DNA from: Ligula intestinalis | Taxonomy: Eukaryota > Platyhelminthes > Cestoda > Diphyllobothriidea > Diphyllobothriidae | Direction: 5' to 3' | Assembly: GCA_036362985.1 (NCBI GenBank) | Contig: JAYGXS010000003.1 | Location: 74,427,373-74,491,372, forward strand | DNA length: 64,000 bases | In this document: positions 10,745 through 22,775 of the stretch, in pieces | Numbering within the stretch: position 1 is the stretch's first letter | Layout: every line of letters starts with the position of its first letter | The notes under the pieces: model-generated | What the model was told of the DNA's origin: nothing | Databases searched by the model: none | Seen by the model: only the letters and a program-made list of their open reading frames with translations | Made by a program: the position numbers and the translations under genes

Positions 10745-12667
10745 ATGCGAAAACCGGAGTCACAATCTCGAGGTGAAGTGGCCAACCACCGTTCTCCATT
10801 TACTAGCTTTTTCGCTTCGCTCTGGGCCCGAATCCGGTTCCTTTTCACTGCTGCTATTTCGGAAGCCTGTGATTGCTCAAGCCACTCCAAACTCAATGGG
10901 CGTTCCCGCTCGCCGTCAATTGCGTCTCTCGCGAAACAGGGTGACCCCGTTGATGCAAAGGCAATCACAGTTACTGCTGTCTCGGAGAACGAACCTTTGG
11001 TCAACTCCTGCAACAATCCTCACGACTACAAGCCCGTAGAGCCTCTCCGCAGGGAATATCAAGCAAATGAGGCAACTACGGATACTCCTTTGGATAACGT
11101 CTCTGTTTGTGCTTCACTGGTGGAAGCAGACTGCCCTGACACTGTCGTCTGCTCCCCGCAAAACCATCCTGTCCACAACGAGCATCTTCTACCCGATCAC
11201 AAGGAAGTACTTGTCGTCGAGGAGGTGGGCACGGTCAACGCTGTGCCAATACAAAGTGAAGCGCCCTCGGAGTACGCGGAAGTAGTCTTCAGGGAGGAGC
11301 ATCGATCAGAGAGCGTCTGCCACCCTGCCGTCGACTTAGATAATGCCGACGGTGACTGTCACTCACACCCAATGCCCGTCACCATGATCAGTGTACTCCA
11401 TCAACAGCTCAGGAATGGTGAGATCACGCCAGAGGAGCATCAGGAGATCACTGAGTCCATTGTCCAATCCACCATCCCACGTAACCTCTCGGACAGTTCG
11501 GAGACACGCAAACCAGTTGGTGTTACTAAACTGTACGCCTGGGAGCCACCCCCAGCCGAGGTAGACACAACTGAGGAGGTGGACATAATGGAACGCTCAA
11601 ACGAGTTTGTGGATGAATTGATTTCCATATCTCTTGATGTTTTTACCAAAACTACTGCCGAATCTCGTCCAAAACATGCCACTGTCATAGCTCCCACGGG
11701 AGAGGAGGTTAAGAGGCTTTCTGAAGAAGTGCAGATAGATGACGGAGTTTTCGAGTGGAAGACTGAGGAGTCAGGTGAGAAGGAAGACGAGGAGAATGAG
11801 GAGGAGCAGAAGAAGGCGGAGGAGGAGGACGACAACTTGGAGACGTGCAGGTTCAAAAGTCTGCGAGATGTGGATAAAATGCATCACTCCCCACCTACCA
11901 CGAGTACTGAATTGAACGTGACCGAGACAGATGAGGCCATCGACATTCTACCTCTGCCCGCGGCATCAGCCGCCTATGATGGAATCTTTAGGTACTATAT
12001 GGACATACCGGTCACTGAGATACGCACCAAACGAAGCAGTTCTCTGAAGTCAGAACACTCTCCGTTGAGCACTCCGTGCAGAAAGATTGTGCGTTTCGCG
12101 GACGCTTTGGGTCTCGACCTGGCTACTGTTCGACAGGTGCTCGATCAAGAGAAACCACCAAAGATACCGGCCTCAGCTACCCTGGATTTAAATCTGGATC
12201 TGGATCGATCACTCAGTTCTCAGGGTGCGAAACAATTTCAACTCTGTTTCGCTCAACCCAGCGCCTCCTCCAACTTTCTTAATCGGGTCCTGCGGTGCAA
12301 TGTGGCGCTGGAGAACGCGCGAGTCGATTCCTCCCGGGGTCTCCTTACAGGCACTATCCGAGTTAAGAGCCTGGGTTATGAAAAACACGTCTCTGTGCGG
12401 ATAAGCTACAATGATTGGGCCACCTTCTGTGACCTACCTACCAACTATGTGCAGGATTCCCATGACGGTGTCACTGATAGGTTTTCCTTCTCTGCCATCT
12501 TCCCCGTCACTGTTGTTGCCAACGAAAAAGTCCAGTTCGCCATCCGCTATGAGACGCACACCGGCGAAGTCTTTTGGGACAACAATATGGGTGAGAACTA
12601 TTGTATCATCTGTCATGCCAAGGCTACGGACATGGCAGGGGACGGCTCGTGGGTGCATTTCCTCTAA
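10745..12667 (+). CDS. Glycogen-targeting regulatory subunit of protein phosphatase 1 (PPP1R3 family)
   Basis: A 640-codon uninterrupted frame, the only intact gene seen. Proteins of this family bring the PP1 catalytic subunit to glycogen particles, where it dephosphorylates glycogen synthase and phosphorylase. Residues 446-451 (RKIVRF, followed by ADALGLDL) are the RVxF PP1-docking motif in its usual family context. From about residue 500 to the C-terminus is a CBM21 domain, including WDNNMGENY at 611-619. The protein ends right after the domain, as in the animal family. The roughly 440 residues before the RVxF motif are unusually long and low in recognisable structure, with a hydrophobic stretch at about 17-40 and an acidic run (Glu/Asp/Lys) at about 336-366. 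The ATG has a poor context (T at -3). The frame stays open upstream to a TAG at 10,697-10,699, which is itself a plausible 3' splice site (TTGTTGTAG), so the true start may lie in an upstream exon. I cannot assign it to a specific PPP1R3 paralogue. Confidence 0.9.
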   Translation: MRKPESQSRGEVANHRSPFTSFFASLWARIRFLFTAAISEACDCSSHSKLNGRSRSPSIASLAKQGDPVDAKAITVTAVSENEPLVNSCNNPHDYKPVEPLRREYQANEATTDTPLDNVSVCASLVEADCPDTVVCSPQNHPVHNEHLLPDHKEVLVVEEVGTVNAVPIQSEAPSEYAEVVFREEHRSESVCHPAVDLDNADGDCHSHPMPVTMISVLHQQLRNGEITPEEHQEITESIVQSTIPRNLSDSSETRKPVGVTKLYAWEPPPAEVDTTEEVDIMERSNEFVDELISISLDVFTKTTAESRPKHATVIAPTGEEVKRLSEEVQIDDGVFEWKTEESGEKEDEENEEEQKKAEEEDDNLETCRFKSLRDVDKMHHSPPTTSTELNVTETDEAIDILPLPAASAAYDGIFRYYMDIPVTEIRTKRSSSLKSEHSPLSTPCRKIVRFADALGLDLATVRQVLDQEKPPKIPASATLDLNLDLDRSLSSQGAKQFQLCFAQPSASSNFLNRVLRCNVALENARVDSSRGLLTGTIRVKSLGYEKHVSVRISYNDWATFCDLPTNYVQDSHDGVTDRFSFSAIFPVTVVANEKVQFAIRYETHTGEVFWDNNMGENYCIICHAKATDMAGDGSWVHFL

Positions 12668-13828
12668 AAAAAACACGGTGAGATAATGCTTTGTTCTGTT
12701 GCAGTCGCATTTGCCTCCACACACTGTAAACGTACGCATGTATCTACTTTAACATCGTCACCATCACCATCATCAACATACTCACCCCGACATCCGGCCA
12801 GTGCAGATCACGCCCTCTCCTAATCGATCCAAATCGACTCTGAACGCCGACAGTTGCCAATATCGGCACCCTTCCCCTCCTTTCTTACCCCAGGGCGTTT
12901 CGAGAACCTTTCAAAACTGCAAACACACACGAGCTCTCTACCCCTTTATGCTCCAAGGAGACACATATTCTCCCCCCCCCTACTACCGTCTTAATCCATC
13001 CCCCCGATAGGGCCTTAGCCGCTTAACAGACACTGCTGCTACTGTCTCGCGTTCGCTTCAACGTCAGGGACCTGTCCTTGTAGATTTCCCCTCCTGGGAT
13101 TATGTACCCGCTTTCACATCAGATTTGTAAATCAAATTAATAGAACACGACTCTACGACCGACAACTTCTGTCACGTCAAAATTTTCTCTCTCTCCCTCA
13201 TAGTTGGGTGATGAAGAGCGACTTACTGCCTGTTAGCCACTGTTCCAACGTACGGACAGCAAGAGGTCAATCGGAGATCACGCCGCATCGAGTTGTGGCA
13301 TGGCCTTGACAACTACCAATAGGAATGAGCGCAAATCAGTCCGTCTTGCGCTGGCTGCAAAGTAGTCGACTTAGAGCATTTGGATGGTTCGTCCCCTGTC
13401 TCGCCAGTTAACCATTTCCAGCAGGCAGAAGCTCAGAGTACTACAGGCAGTTTGGTGAGATGCGTCCTACTTTGTGTCGAAGTTATGTGCAAATTTGCCA
13501 AATATTCTTTCGAATAGATGAAACTATCCTAGAAAGAATTGCGGGGCGTATAAGCTCGAGTCAAGTAGTAAAAGACAGTATGGTTCATTCGAACCGTGAA
13601 TCCTTGCTGCATTGAGTTCGGCGACTGCATATGGTGTTGGCTTATTTTCATACAACTTTTAGCCAACTGCACTTATAGGGGTAATTCTGGTCCCATAAAT
13701 GCTGCATAAGTTTTCTATTATTTGCGTTAATTTTGTAGAAATCTAGATCCTCCCTCTCCCTGAAATATCTTTCTTTATGATATAGATTATTTAATTTCTA
13801 AAAATTAAAGATGTTCACATTTACTTCA
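12668..13828 (+). other. Probable 3' UTR and intergenic DNA
   Basis: Immediately after the stop is an A-run, then C/T-rich sequence. I see no AATAAA within the first kilobase; an ATTAAA occurs near 13,804. No other coding signal. Confidence 0.35.
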
Positions 13829-13965
13829 TTTGACCCAGCTGTTATAAACTAGGCGGCCTCGATAGTACTCGAACTTAAGAAAGCAGGGACAAGGCGTTAG
13901 TGCAGTCAGTGCTATAGCCACCTGAGGTACGAGACCCCACTAAAAGCCGTGCGTTCAATCATACA
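13829..13965 (-). repeat. tRNA-derived SINE1
   Basis: On the minus strand: GGGGTCTCGTACCTCAGGTGG (box A region), then AGTTCGAGTACT (degraded box B), then GAGGCCGCCTAG and a CAGCTGGGTCAAATGAA tail. This is the same family as the copies at 15-16, 23, 41.6, 51, 57.5 and 62.2 kb. Confidence 0.7.
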
Positions 13966-14039
13966 TGATCCATCTATATCGTGAAGTATTAGGTGTGTTT
14001 TCTGTTTTCACCTGTGCTTAAGACGCCTGGACTGAACAT

Positions 14040-14430
14040 GGTATGCATCTCAGACGTAATCGATTACTTTTGATACGAAGAAACATTCTGACGCTGGTAA
14101 GGTAGGCGAATTGGCGTAGATTGCGTCGCGCACTTGGTCGACGACAGTAAAAAACCGGGCGATAGTATTTCGAAAGAAAAGATTGTCGACTGCAGAAGGC
14201 TCCTTCAAGTCAGAAGTCAGGTAAGACCGATTCGGTTGGGCAGTGTACTGTAGGAAAGGAACTAGCAAAAGGCTCTGCAGAAATAAGCAGCTCACAGTGG
14301 AGAAACAAGTTTTTGTTGTGTGTGTGCTCTGTGCCTCTGCGCAGGGTAACATGATCTGGGGGCGTCCTCCAGCCAATCAGGAAAAGGTGCACAGATCGCT
14401 AGGCCAAAGGCAGGGCATCGACCCAAGCTA
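14040..14430 (+). repeat. Dispersed repeat G
   Basis: It matches 36,880-37,290 in inverse orientation. Shared landmarks are TCAGGTAAGACCGATT, CAGTGTACTGTA and GCTCTGTGCCTCTGCG. It contains no convincing coding sequence. Confidence 0.55.
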
Positions 14431-15086
14431 GGAGCATCGGCCGACTGAGAAACGGATCATGCGGGTGGCTCGACATGGAACGAGAAGTGGGCAATCACGC
14501 GTGCAGATAGTAGGCGCGACTGCCAACTTGGCGGGCGAAGAAACCAGGAGTCAGCGATAGGGGGTACTGATCCGAGGGCCACCACAAGTAGACCACATGG
14601 ATTCGCGGGTGGATGCCTCCCGCAGGCGCACTGATGCGAATTCAGGAAACTGGATCACATCCGTTTTATTGTTTTAAAGCATTTTGGGCGGTGTTTTTGT
14701 ACACCAACGATAACGCACGAAGTGACATTTCTGTGTATTCTCTCGAAATCACCTGAGCCAAATTGGGTAGGTGAGGAAAACCTGCAGAAGAAATGTCGTC
14801 TCATTAGTCATGGTTATTCTGTCTGATTTTGAGTGACATTTGGGTTTTAAAATGCTCAACCAAATGCCAGCATCGTAGGATTAGTGAATAATACCAGGAA
14901 TGCTGTTTACACTGAGCCCTATTTCAGTCGCATTGTAGATTTTGTGCCAAATTAATATCATAGTTGAGGATTTCATTCACTGTACTTGAGTTTCTGCGTA
15001 AAAAAGTGAACAATTGGTTTCATTTTAAATGTTTCGGCGATCAACTCCAAACCGTTTTTTCACAGACCTGTCAGTATACAGATTAA
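14431..15086. other. No feature seen
   Basis: Mixed-composition spacer before the SINE cluster. Confidence 0.3.
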
Positions 15087-15315
15087 GTCGACCCAGTTGG
15101 AATTCGAATCCACATCAACAAGGCTAAGGCTTCAGTACAATCAATGCTCTAGTAAACTGAGCTATGAGACCCTACCGGGAGCAGTGATTGTAATCACGCT
15201 TGGGTTCACTTACCCACTTAGTCCACCGCAACTTATGGAATCCACCAAAACTGATACAGTAAGCGTACTGTTCAGGCAGGATTTGCTGAGCAATTAAGCT
15301 AGAATCCACCACATT
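15087..15315 (-). repeat. tRNA-derived SINE1, long form
   Basis: On the minus strand the tRNA-like part shows TCTCATAGCTCAGTTTACTA (box A) and GATGTGGATTCGAATTCC (box B). The unit extends about 110 bp 5' of the tRNA-like part (15,205-15,315), with a GGTGGATTCTAG...CAGTACGC segment also seen at 23.5 and 51.1 kb. Confidence 0.75.
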
Positions 15316-15359
15316 ACCATCAGGCACACTTTACTGAATGATAGATTTAGAAAATTCAT

Positions 15360-15520
15360 TTGAACCAGTTTTGAAAGTTTTGGCGGCCTTGATGGGGTTC
15401 AAACCCTCACCAACAGAGGGCAAGCTTCAGTACAGCCAAAGCTCTTGCCAACTGAGCTACGAGTTCCTCCTAGGGAGTCTTGACTTTCATCATACTTGGG
15501 TCAGGTTAGGCGCTCAGACT
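15360..15520 (-). repeat. tRNA-derived SINE1
   Basis: Box A reads CGTAGCTCAGTTGGCAAGAG and box B GAGGGTTTGAACCCC on the minus strand. It lies about 50 bp from the previous copy in the same orientation. Confidence 0.7.
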
Positions 15521-15699
15521 ATTGCATGGAACTTCTGAAAGAGGAGGCGGTGCTATTTGCTATTTTTGCCATACAAAATATTACAAATGTTTCGTACGTT
15601 GATGATCACACATGGCCCACTGGTCACATGAAACACACACCTGGAAGACAGAGAGGTCAGAGTGTATGGTAGGTGCATACCCTGCACTGAAACAAAGAT

Positions 15700-15840
15700 A
15701 GATTCATTTGATCCAGCTGTAAAAACTCGGTGGCCTCCGTGAAATCTGAACCAAAGTCACTAAGAGTAAGTACAGCCCGAGTCGATTCGAATCTTATTGA
15801 GGCTGCCGAGTTTTACACAACTGGGTTAAATTAAATCTTC
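15700..15840. repeat. Two opposed SINE1 3' fragments
   Basis: 15,705-15,770 is a minus-strand SINE1 tail and 15,780-15,835 (CGAATCTTATTGAGGCTGCC, then ACAACTGGGTTAAAT) is a plus-strand tail. They meet 5' to 5', leaving an inverted repeat of about 50 bp per arm. Confidence 0.55.
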
Positions 15841-15954
15841 AAATCTGTCAAAATCATCCTAATACTTCAACGCATCTGATACTCATCTGATGGATTTTAG
15901 AAAATTCTGATTGGGCACACAACTCACGGTTTCAGCATCGGTGACTTCCATACG

Positions 15955-16110
15955 TTGGCGTAGGTCGGGTGGATAACTTGACCCAAGTGTGATTAAACTC
16001 ACGGTTCCTCCCGGTGGGGTCTCGTAGCTCAGGTGGCTAGAGCGTTGGCCGCACTGAAGTCTTCAAATCTTGCGAACGTTTTCACAGTTGGGTCGAATGA
16101 ATTATTATTA
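15955..16110 (+). repeat. tRNA-derived SINE1
   Basis: GGGTCTCGTAGCTCAGGTGG is the clearest box A of the family in this window, preceded by the family's GACCCAAGTGTGATTAAACTCA leader (leader split here at 20 nt: GACCCAAGTGTGATTAAACT). Box B is degraded. Confidence 0.75.
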
Positions 16111-19100
16111 TCTGCGAAAACCCCCTGTTAATATAATAATCTCTCTCAAAAGCGTTAAAATTCAGGCGGTCCATCAAGGCTCTATTTTGTTCGGGGTAGT
16201 TTGAATGAATGATTTAGCTGTGCGGAAAAAAAAGGTCTGGTGAAAATTATCAACCGGCAATAATCCAACGCATCCAATGTCATTCTATTTCCCCCAACGT
16301 AGAAGTAAACCGGCCACAAAACCTGTGTCACAGGAAGGGCCAAGTGAACCCGACAAAACAGTAACTCAAACCCCCGTCTCAACATATATCGAATGACGAA
16401 AAGAGGGTTTATGCACGGCAATAGGAACCCCTTGCCCACTTCCGTTCAGGGATCTCTGTGCTAATTCTCCGGGCAATTAATTTTAAGGTAAGGGTTAGGT
16501 TTCAGCTTGAGCTTAGCAGGAAGTTGAGGTTTTGTGGCTTATATCTGGTGATGGGTTCAGGATTAAGCCACACGGGAATATTTACGTTGCCCGGGGAGGG
16601 AAGGGGAGGGAAGTCTCATATTCCAAATGTGTATTGTGGTTCCTATCCGAATCTGTTGTTTGACACCCTCTGTCGACTAACTAATATGTTCCGCCTTCAC
16701 CCCTCTGTGTAAGGTCATGCGACTGTCGCTAGGCATCAGGACATTAAGGACTAATTGTTGACTCCCGAGCTAGAAAACTATAAGTGCACAAACGCCTACT
16801 GCGAGCCGGGTGTCGTTTTTGCGAGTTAACGGAATAACCTCCTTGGCAGGAAACCGATTTTAAGGACAGCACGACAGCGTTGTGACGGCGCACCAGTGAC
16901 TGATTGACTGACGCCCTGAAAAGTGTTTACAGCAGCTGAACCAGATCACAAACAAACCCACTTAAAGCAGTCGGCCCTCTGTAACAGAAAAGACTTTCAC
17001 TTACACGACGAAATGATGTCACCTCGCAGGCTGGATAATGTGAGGTAGAAAACGTCTGATTGCAGGTCGAAAAACCCTTAAATAGAAGCAATTGTGTGGA
17101 TATGTTAGAGAACCAAACCTATTCTGGCTTTTCGTTAATACCTATTGTGCTACTCGAAAATAAATCCGTACGCATGTATGACACCTCAAATACGTTTCCG
17201 GTGACTGAGTTAATTCAGCCATAGTCCTTATAAACATTCATTTAGAAAACCACTTTTTCACAAAATTTGGTACACAGAGGATAATAAAAAAATTCGTTTG
17301 CTAATATTTGTATGCTATAAGACACAATCAATTTTTTCTCAATGCTCCAAAGCTGCTCTTTATCGATTTTTGCTTCAAGTAATATACACAGCACGTATGG
17401 CCTTATAAAGTAGTCCCTTAAGAATATCAATAAATATATCAAGGTAAAAATGTAGCAATTAATGAGTGCAGCACATTGACGTAAGTGACCGAAACATGAG
17501 TTTTAGGGTCATATCCGCATTTTCAATGAACATTTGAGTCAAAGGCAACCAATTATGGAGGACTGTCCCCGTAACGTCATTGTACGGACACGTAGCATTA
17601 CAAGTCGTATAAATTTCACATGATTATAATCTGGCATTGTGTCTCCGACAAAGGTACCAAGCCCAGATGTGTGCTACCTGATGCAACTGCGAGAGTTTTC
17701 GACTACACAGAATTTCCTATTTGGTATCTAGCATGTAAACTCCAGAGAATAAGGAAAGCACTAAGTTCAAAAATAATTAGATGAAGAATATAAAGTTAGT
17801 TGTCGAAGACATGACGTTTACTGGTCAGATGCGCAAATTCAATGAATCTTTGAGCCAAAGACAATCAACTACTTCATTATTACTTGCTCGTAGAGTAGTT
17901 GATGGCCTTCTGTCAGTTTCTCTCATCTCCGCCATTTCAGGCGTGCTAGTAGTTGGGATGCGACTGCTTGCAGGGTTTGAGATCGGGTTTCAAAAGAGAG
18001 AGGATATTTATGGAAAATATTAACATTTTAACACACATTTTTGAGACTGGTGCTTCAGCTTCTCACCAGACTATGGGTGGTGCATAAAAAATTAAATACG
18101 TAACTGTATCTAACAAATAATTATACGGTTGGTCGAAATCTATGCCAATACGCGCTAATTGCAATTCGTCATTCCCTCGGGAATTTATTTACGCATGCCC
18201 TTGGGGATTTTGTATGTGACATCTAAGTTGATATGCCGCTTGACGCATGCTTCGCCTGAATGCACTGCTGCTACCAAAAATGCATTGTCTTTCCTTATTG
18301 GACAGGCGGTAACACCGCAATTTTTTTCCTATTTAAGTTTGTGTCCGATATTTTGATTTCAATGTCAATTGCAACGTTCTCAAGGACAAATTCAAACATG
18401 CATAGTCAAGAGGGGATGGCACACTGCAAGTAAACCGTATTGAGGCCATTGTCGGTCAAGCAAAATCGATTTGTTAGACATAGAACTTGCTCTGCATGAC
18501 CAAGAGCTGGGGTGTCCGTCGTAAAAATTTGTGCATCAAGATTTATATGTTTTCGGAGAACCTCTTATTTCCCGAAGATACAATATGCGTGACTTTTGTC
18601 ATAAAAATTGCCGAAATTTACGAAAGATTGCTAATCACTCGCAAACCGGGATCATCTAACGCACAAAAATTTCGAAATATTATTGAGCTAACTGAACAGA
18701 ATTATAAAAAAAGCATAAATGATAAATTAATTGTACGCTGATTAGAAATAAGCATTTTTTAGAAAAGCGAAAAGGTCACAAATCGCTGTTACTTAGTAGA
18801 CTTGAGTTTAGAATGTACAGAAAGTCTGTCCGCACCAAAAACGCGTAAATAAATAAATACAAGTAGGATTACGTTTAAAAACCGTCCTACGGGGAATTTC
18901 GCACGTAGATATCCTTCGTGTCGGTTTAGCGGAGTTGATATTAGAACCAAAGATTTTTGGTGCAACCTTCTATAGATTGAGCCATGAGCTCGCTATCCTG
19001 TCGGTTATGATCTGGAATATTAACTATGGAGTTGGGTTGCTGAACTGTGGGGACCAAGTTCTCATTATTTGAGATGATTTGGATGCTAACGTCGTTGAGC

Positions 19101-19871
19101 AAGCTATGTCCCTCCTACTGTACGGTCGGCATACAGAAATAGCAAACGAAATTTCCGGAATAAATTTCACTTCTTCCTCTGGAACTTATAGTACCCTGCA
19201 TAACTCATAAAACCCCAGCTGAAAGTCTGAAATATAATCACAATTAAGAATATTACTTATGAGGAGTTTGTAGGATTGATGATCGTGCAGTATGCTTCCA
19301 CGATATTTCAGTAAGGCCGGGATGCCGGTCTTTGAATGGGCATCAATCCGTCAGTTTGCATAAAGGCAGACGTTAAATTATTTCAATTGATGTGTAGAAC
19401 TTATTCAATTCGAGTCGGATTTATTCATAAATCCCAAAAAGAATGTTTAATAAAAGGTATGCATGAAATTATCCTCTTGCGTTGATTTCGAGGTAAATTA
19501 GGCTCCAGATGTTCTGCCGGAAAATATGTATGTTCTTGTTTTAAAAATATCTTTGATTCCCACATAGAGAAGACTGCCTATCTCATGAAACATCATGGAT
19601 TAAACCATAAATGTCATGTTGTGCGAGGTTAGCGCACGCGGCGTACCCCAAATTATTATAGCACTAAATTAAGAACAATAAGTAAAAAGAAAACATCGTT
19701 TGGTTGTTAAATTACGATTTACTAGCATAAAAATATTTAATTTTCACAAAAATCCGCAAACTCAGGTATTGGCAATATGAGAAGTCACTGATCAAATGTA
19801 AAATATAAATTATTTTACGCAGGGGATCTCAAAAACGTCAAAGTACTACAGAATATGCACAAATATAAAAG
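16111..19871. other. Long AT-rich intergenic stretch, no gene seen
   Basis: No open frame here has family resemblance; the longest is about 85 codons. Two short segments (17,523-17,553 and 17,837-17,871) share CAATGAAxxTTTGAGxCAAAG. The segment near 18,610-18,660 (GATTGCTAATCACTCGCAAA) resembles the ends of fold-back family H at 48.7-49.7 kb. Confidence 0.4.
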
Positions 19872-20880
19872 TTAATAGTTCGTGTGACGTCCATTAACAT
19901 TTACAGTAGCAGTAAGTCTGTCGGACATGGACGTCGCCAAGTTATCGATAGTAGTTTGTGCAATATGGGTATGGAGAACATAGTCCACTTTTCCTCCGTC
20001 GAAAGACTCTTTTTTGGCTTTATGCCAGAGTCTTTTGACAGCTACAAAAGGATTTTCGATTGGATTTATATCAGGGCTGTTTGCAGGCATAGAAGTGATT
20101 GAAGGCCACACGCAGAGAGGCAGGCTGCAGTCTAAAAATGTAGATTACACTTGAACATGTGATGTAATTCACACCTCTTTTGGACGCTGAAATGGAGCGT
20201 TATCGTATAAAATATTTGTGTCCATTTTGCGCCGATGGATGCCGTTGTAACCGAAGGCATCGCTTACAATGTCGACGAACACCCTGTTGTTAATTCTGTC
20301 CACAGTGGACCACCGAAGTGACCGCTCTCCGAACTTTATAGCCATCCAAGCCATCAATCATCCACAGTTTTTGAATGTTGGTGTTGGCGCAGTGTGTCTT
20401 TCGGAAACTTTTTTCCACATAAGACAATCTGCGTCGCCTTAAGAGGTGTATCTACAATTAACACCAAATCGCAGAAGTAGACACTCCTTCAGAATGAGGG
20501 CTGGTATTCAGTGTACTTATTAGCAAAACGAAAACGTTCTCATATAAGTTTTCTACGTAAAAACGGCTTTATTATGGCCTTTTCCTGATGCAGTTTAAAT
20601 TCCTGCACCCTCTTCCTTATTATCTTCATCGAGAAAATTGGAAGATGTTTCCTCTGAATAGTCTTAATTAACCAGAAAATGATATATTTTTTAAGTGTAC
20701 GGTGCATGAAATCGTCGTCCTGCTTACTTATCGACCGTTTTCGTCCACCCTGCTTGTTTCTGGGCACAGTTCTGCCATAAATTATGCGCCTAAGGGTGAC
20801 CATACGTATATTGAAAGCACTTGCTAACGACTTGCTCCACACTTCATCTGCTACAATTTTTCATATCCTCTGAAAGTCTA
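19872..20880 (-). pseudogene. Tc1/mariner-like transposase, degraded
   Basis: Minus-strand pieces in order: an N-terminal helix-turn-helix-like region (VWSKSLASAFNIRMVTLRR, then NKQGGRKRSISKQDDDF) at 20,842-20,540; a central block MAWMAIKFGERSLRW ending ILYDNAPFQ with the second catalytic Asp (20,357-20,169); and PANSPDINPIENPF with the third acidic residue (20,111-19,872). This is the order expected for Tc1-type DDE transposases. Stops and frameshifts separate the pieces. I found no clear terminal inverted repeats. A second, more decayed copy is at 33,289-34,130. Confidence 0.75.
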
Positions 20881-21229
20881 GTTTAGATAGAAATTGCTCA
20901 TACATAGTTCGCGTACGCCGTATCAGAGAAAGGTAATGGCATGTCGTGGGTGTTCATACATATATGCCTGCTGAAGGTAGTTTATTTCGATGGGATAAAA
21001 GAATCTACAACTGCAAAAGTTTTACCCTGAATTTTTAATGGCACAAAACTTAACAGATTTGCAAAATATAATTTTCTAAACGAATTTCGCTATTCTTTTC
21101 CCGACAATAATGCGTTATCTCATAATTGCACTTGCCTCAATTTCATCAATGCAAAACAAAATTTTCTTTGTTGTGAACACATATAATTTAACAGTTCCTG
21201 CTCTTTATGAATTTAATTTTACATGGCGA
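20881..21229. other. No feature seen
   Basis: AT-rich DNA beside the transposase remnant. Confidence 0.3.
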
Positions 21230-21790
21230 CATGCACAAACAAGAAGCTTTTCTCCGCAGCGCCTAATAGCATAGGCAATTCCTTGGATATCAACAAACGT
21301 TGGATTTCGCCAATTTTCGCCTCTATTTTCTCCCAGTATACTGAACTCAATAGAATTTAATTCTAGTAAACAGCATTTTGCGCCTCAAGTCAACCCAATG
21401 AGCTAGATAAACGACCTCAACTTCGTGTTAAATCCCCAATCCACAACCTTTCATCAGATATGTAATCTACAGATCCTGTTTGACAGATAAAAAAGGGTCT
21501 GGTCTTTCATGATATTCTTTTACAGTTCAACACGCCCAAATAAAAAAAATTAGTCTACAGAGGTTAATAGCATAGACAACTCCTTGCGTATTGACAAACG
21601 TTACATTTGGCCCCGTTGGGCTCTGTTTTCATCCCCGGATACTCATATGAACTGATCTAATTTCTAGGAAACAGCATTTTGCGCCAGAAATCAACTCAAT
21701 GAACACAATACACAAGCCCAAACCAGTGTTAAATACCCAACTAAAATGTTGATCTTCACATTTCATTAGATATGCAATCTACTTTATATC
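21230..21790 (+). repeat. Repeat T, two tandem ~250-bp units
   Basis: Unit 1 (21,230-21,490) and unit 2 (21,535-21,790) share AATAGCATAGNCAA, ATTGACAAACGTT-like, AACAGCATTTTGCGCC and GATATGNAATCTAC. A third, more diverged unit lies at 45,365-45,625. They are non-coding. Confidence 0.65.
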
Positions 21791-22499
21791 TGAAACCTAC
21801 CAGCCGCTGAAGATTTCAAATCTGCGAGTTTCATTCAAATAAAATCAGTCCATCCCCACCCATACACTTTTTTAATGGATTTGAGTCACATCATGTACCT
21901 CAGGAAGAGTACGGAAAAACGCACCCAATAAGAAAGTACTTGAATATACTTCTCACGGTTCTGAAGATAACTTATCTACGAGGTTGTTTGAGACCGGAAA
22001 TTATTCCTTTCCCGAGCCTACAATTGTAGACGACGTTCTCTAGGTCAAAATAAACACAAAAGGAAATTTGGTTTATGCAGTCTGCAATATATTTGAAAAT
22101 AAAGCAGGACGTTAAAATCGGCAGAAGATTCCTACCATGCAAGTAGAATTTGCCTTTTGTTGGACGGATGGAAAGACTCACACTCAAGGAAAGGCGTCCT
22201 TTGGGAAAATGAGTGAAGTTATTCAGTAAATTATCAACCATGAATCTCCAGGTCGTCGTCAGATTTGAAAAAAATGGGCAATGGACAGTTAAAATTTGAA
22301 AGTGCTGATACAGCTATAAAGTTATCTAGTGTGGGCGCTAATTGGTAGTTGTAAGTTGCGTCACAGCATGATGAAATCCTTAGCAGTCGCAATGGCGTAA
22401 TGGCTAATTGTCAACTGTAATTTGAGTCGGTCTGGAGTCAGTCCAGGTCATTCGCCGTGAGCGCTAAATGTGGTTCATGTTGGTCCATCGTAATCGGTG
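21791..22499. other. No feature seen
   Basis: Open frames up to 89 codons, none recognisable. Confidence 0.3.
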
Positions 22500-22775
22500 T
22501 TCTTACACCCCAGTTAACTCGATACGCCGGTTGATGCATGAATCATCGGAGTGCATGACCTGAAGACATTCTCGGCCTGTTTTGGAGGGGCAAACTCCGA
22601 CGATGCGTGTTTTGTCCCATGCAAAGATATGTCCTGTGTCAAGGTAATGCATAGGCACTTCGGACAAATGGTCACGTATCTTCACTGCCTATTGGTGTTC
22701 GTAGATGCGTGTGGAGACGGATCTTCCCGTTAGGCCACAATATACCATGTCACGAGCTTCACATGGGATTCCTTT
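22500..22775 (-). pseudogene. PLE GIY-YIG endonuclease fragment (subfamily C)
   Basis: The minus strand reads VYCGLTGRSVSTRIYEHQ, a stop, then HYLDTGHIFAWDKTRIV and HSDDSCINRRIEL. This is the YIG half of the GIY-YIG domain (YxGxTGRS...R...EH) plus its C-terminal HxxxTGHxFxWD and SCINRxxEL blocks. The same subfamily occurs at 34.9-35.3 kb and 46.3-46.6 kb. No RT is left here. Confidence 0.75.

Noticed and set aside
10579..11016. 145-codon minus-strand frame
   Set aside because: It is the antisense of the PPP1R3 N-terminal region and upstream DNA, with no family resemblance.
11440..11856. 138-codon minus-strand Ser-rich frame
   Set aside because: Antisense shadow of the acidic Glu-rich stretch of the PPP1R3 protein.
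20169..20357. Active Tc1 transposon
   Set aside because: Stops and frameshifts break the transposase and no terminal inverted repeats were found.
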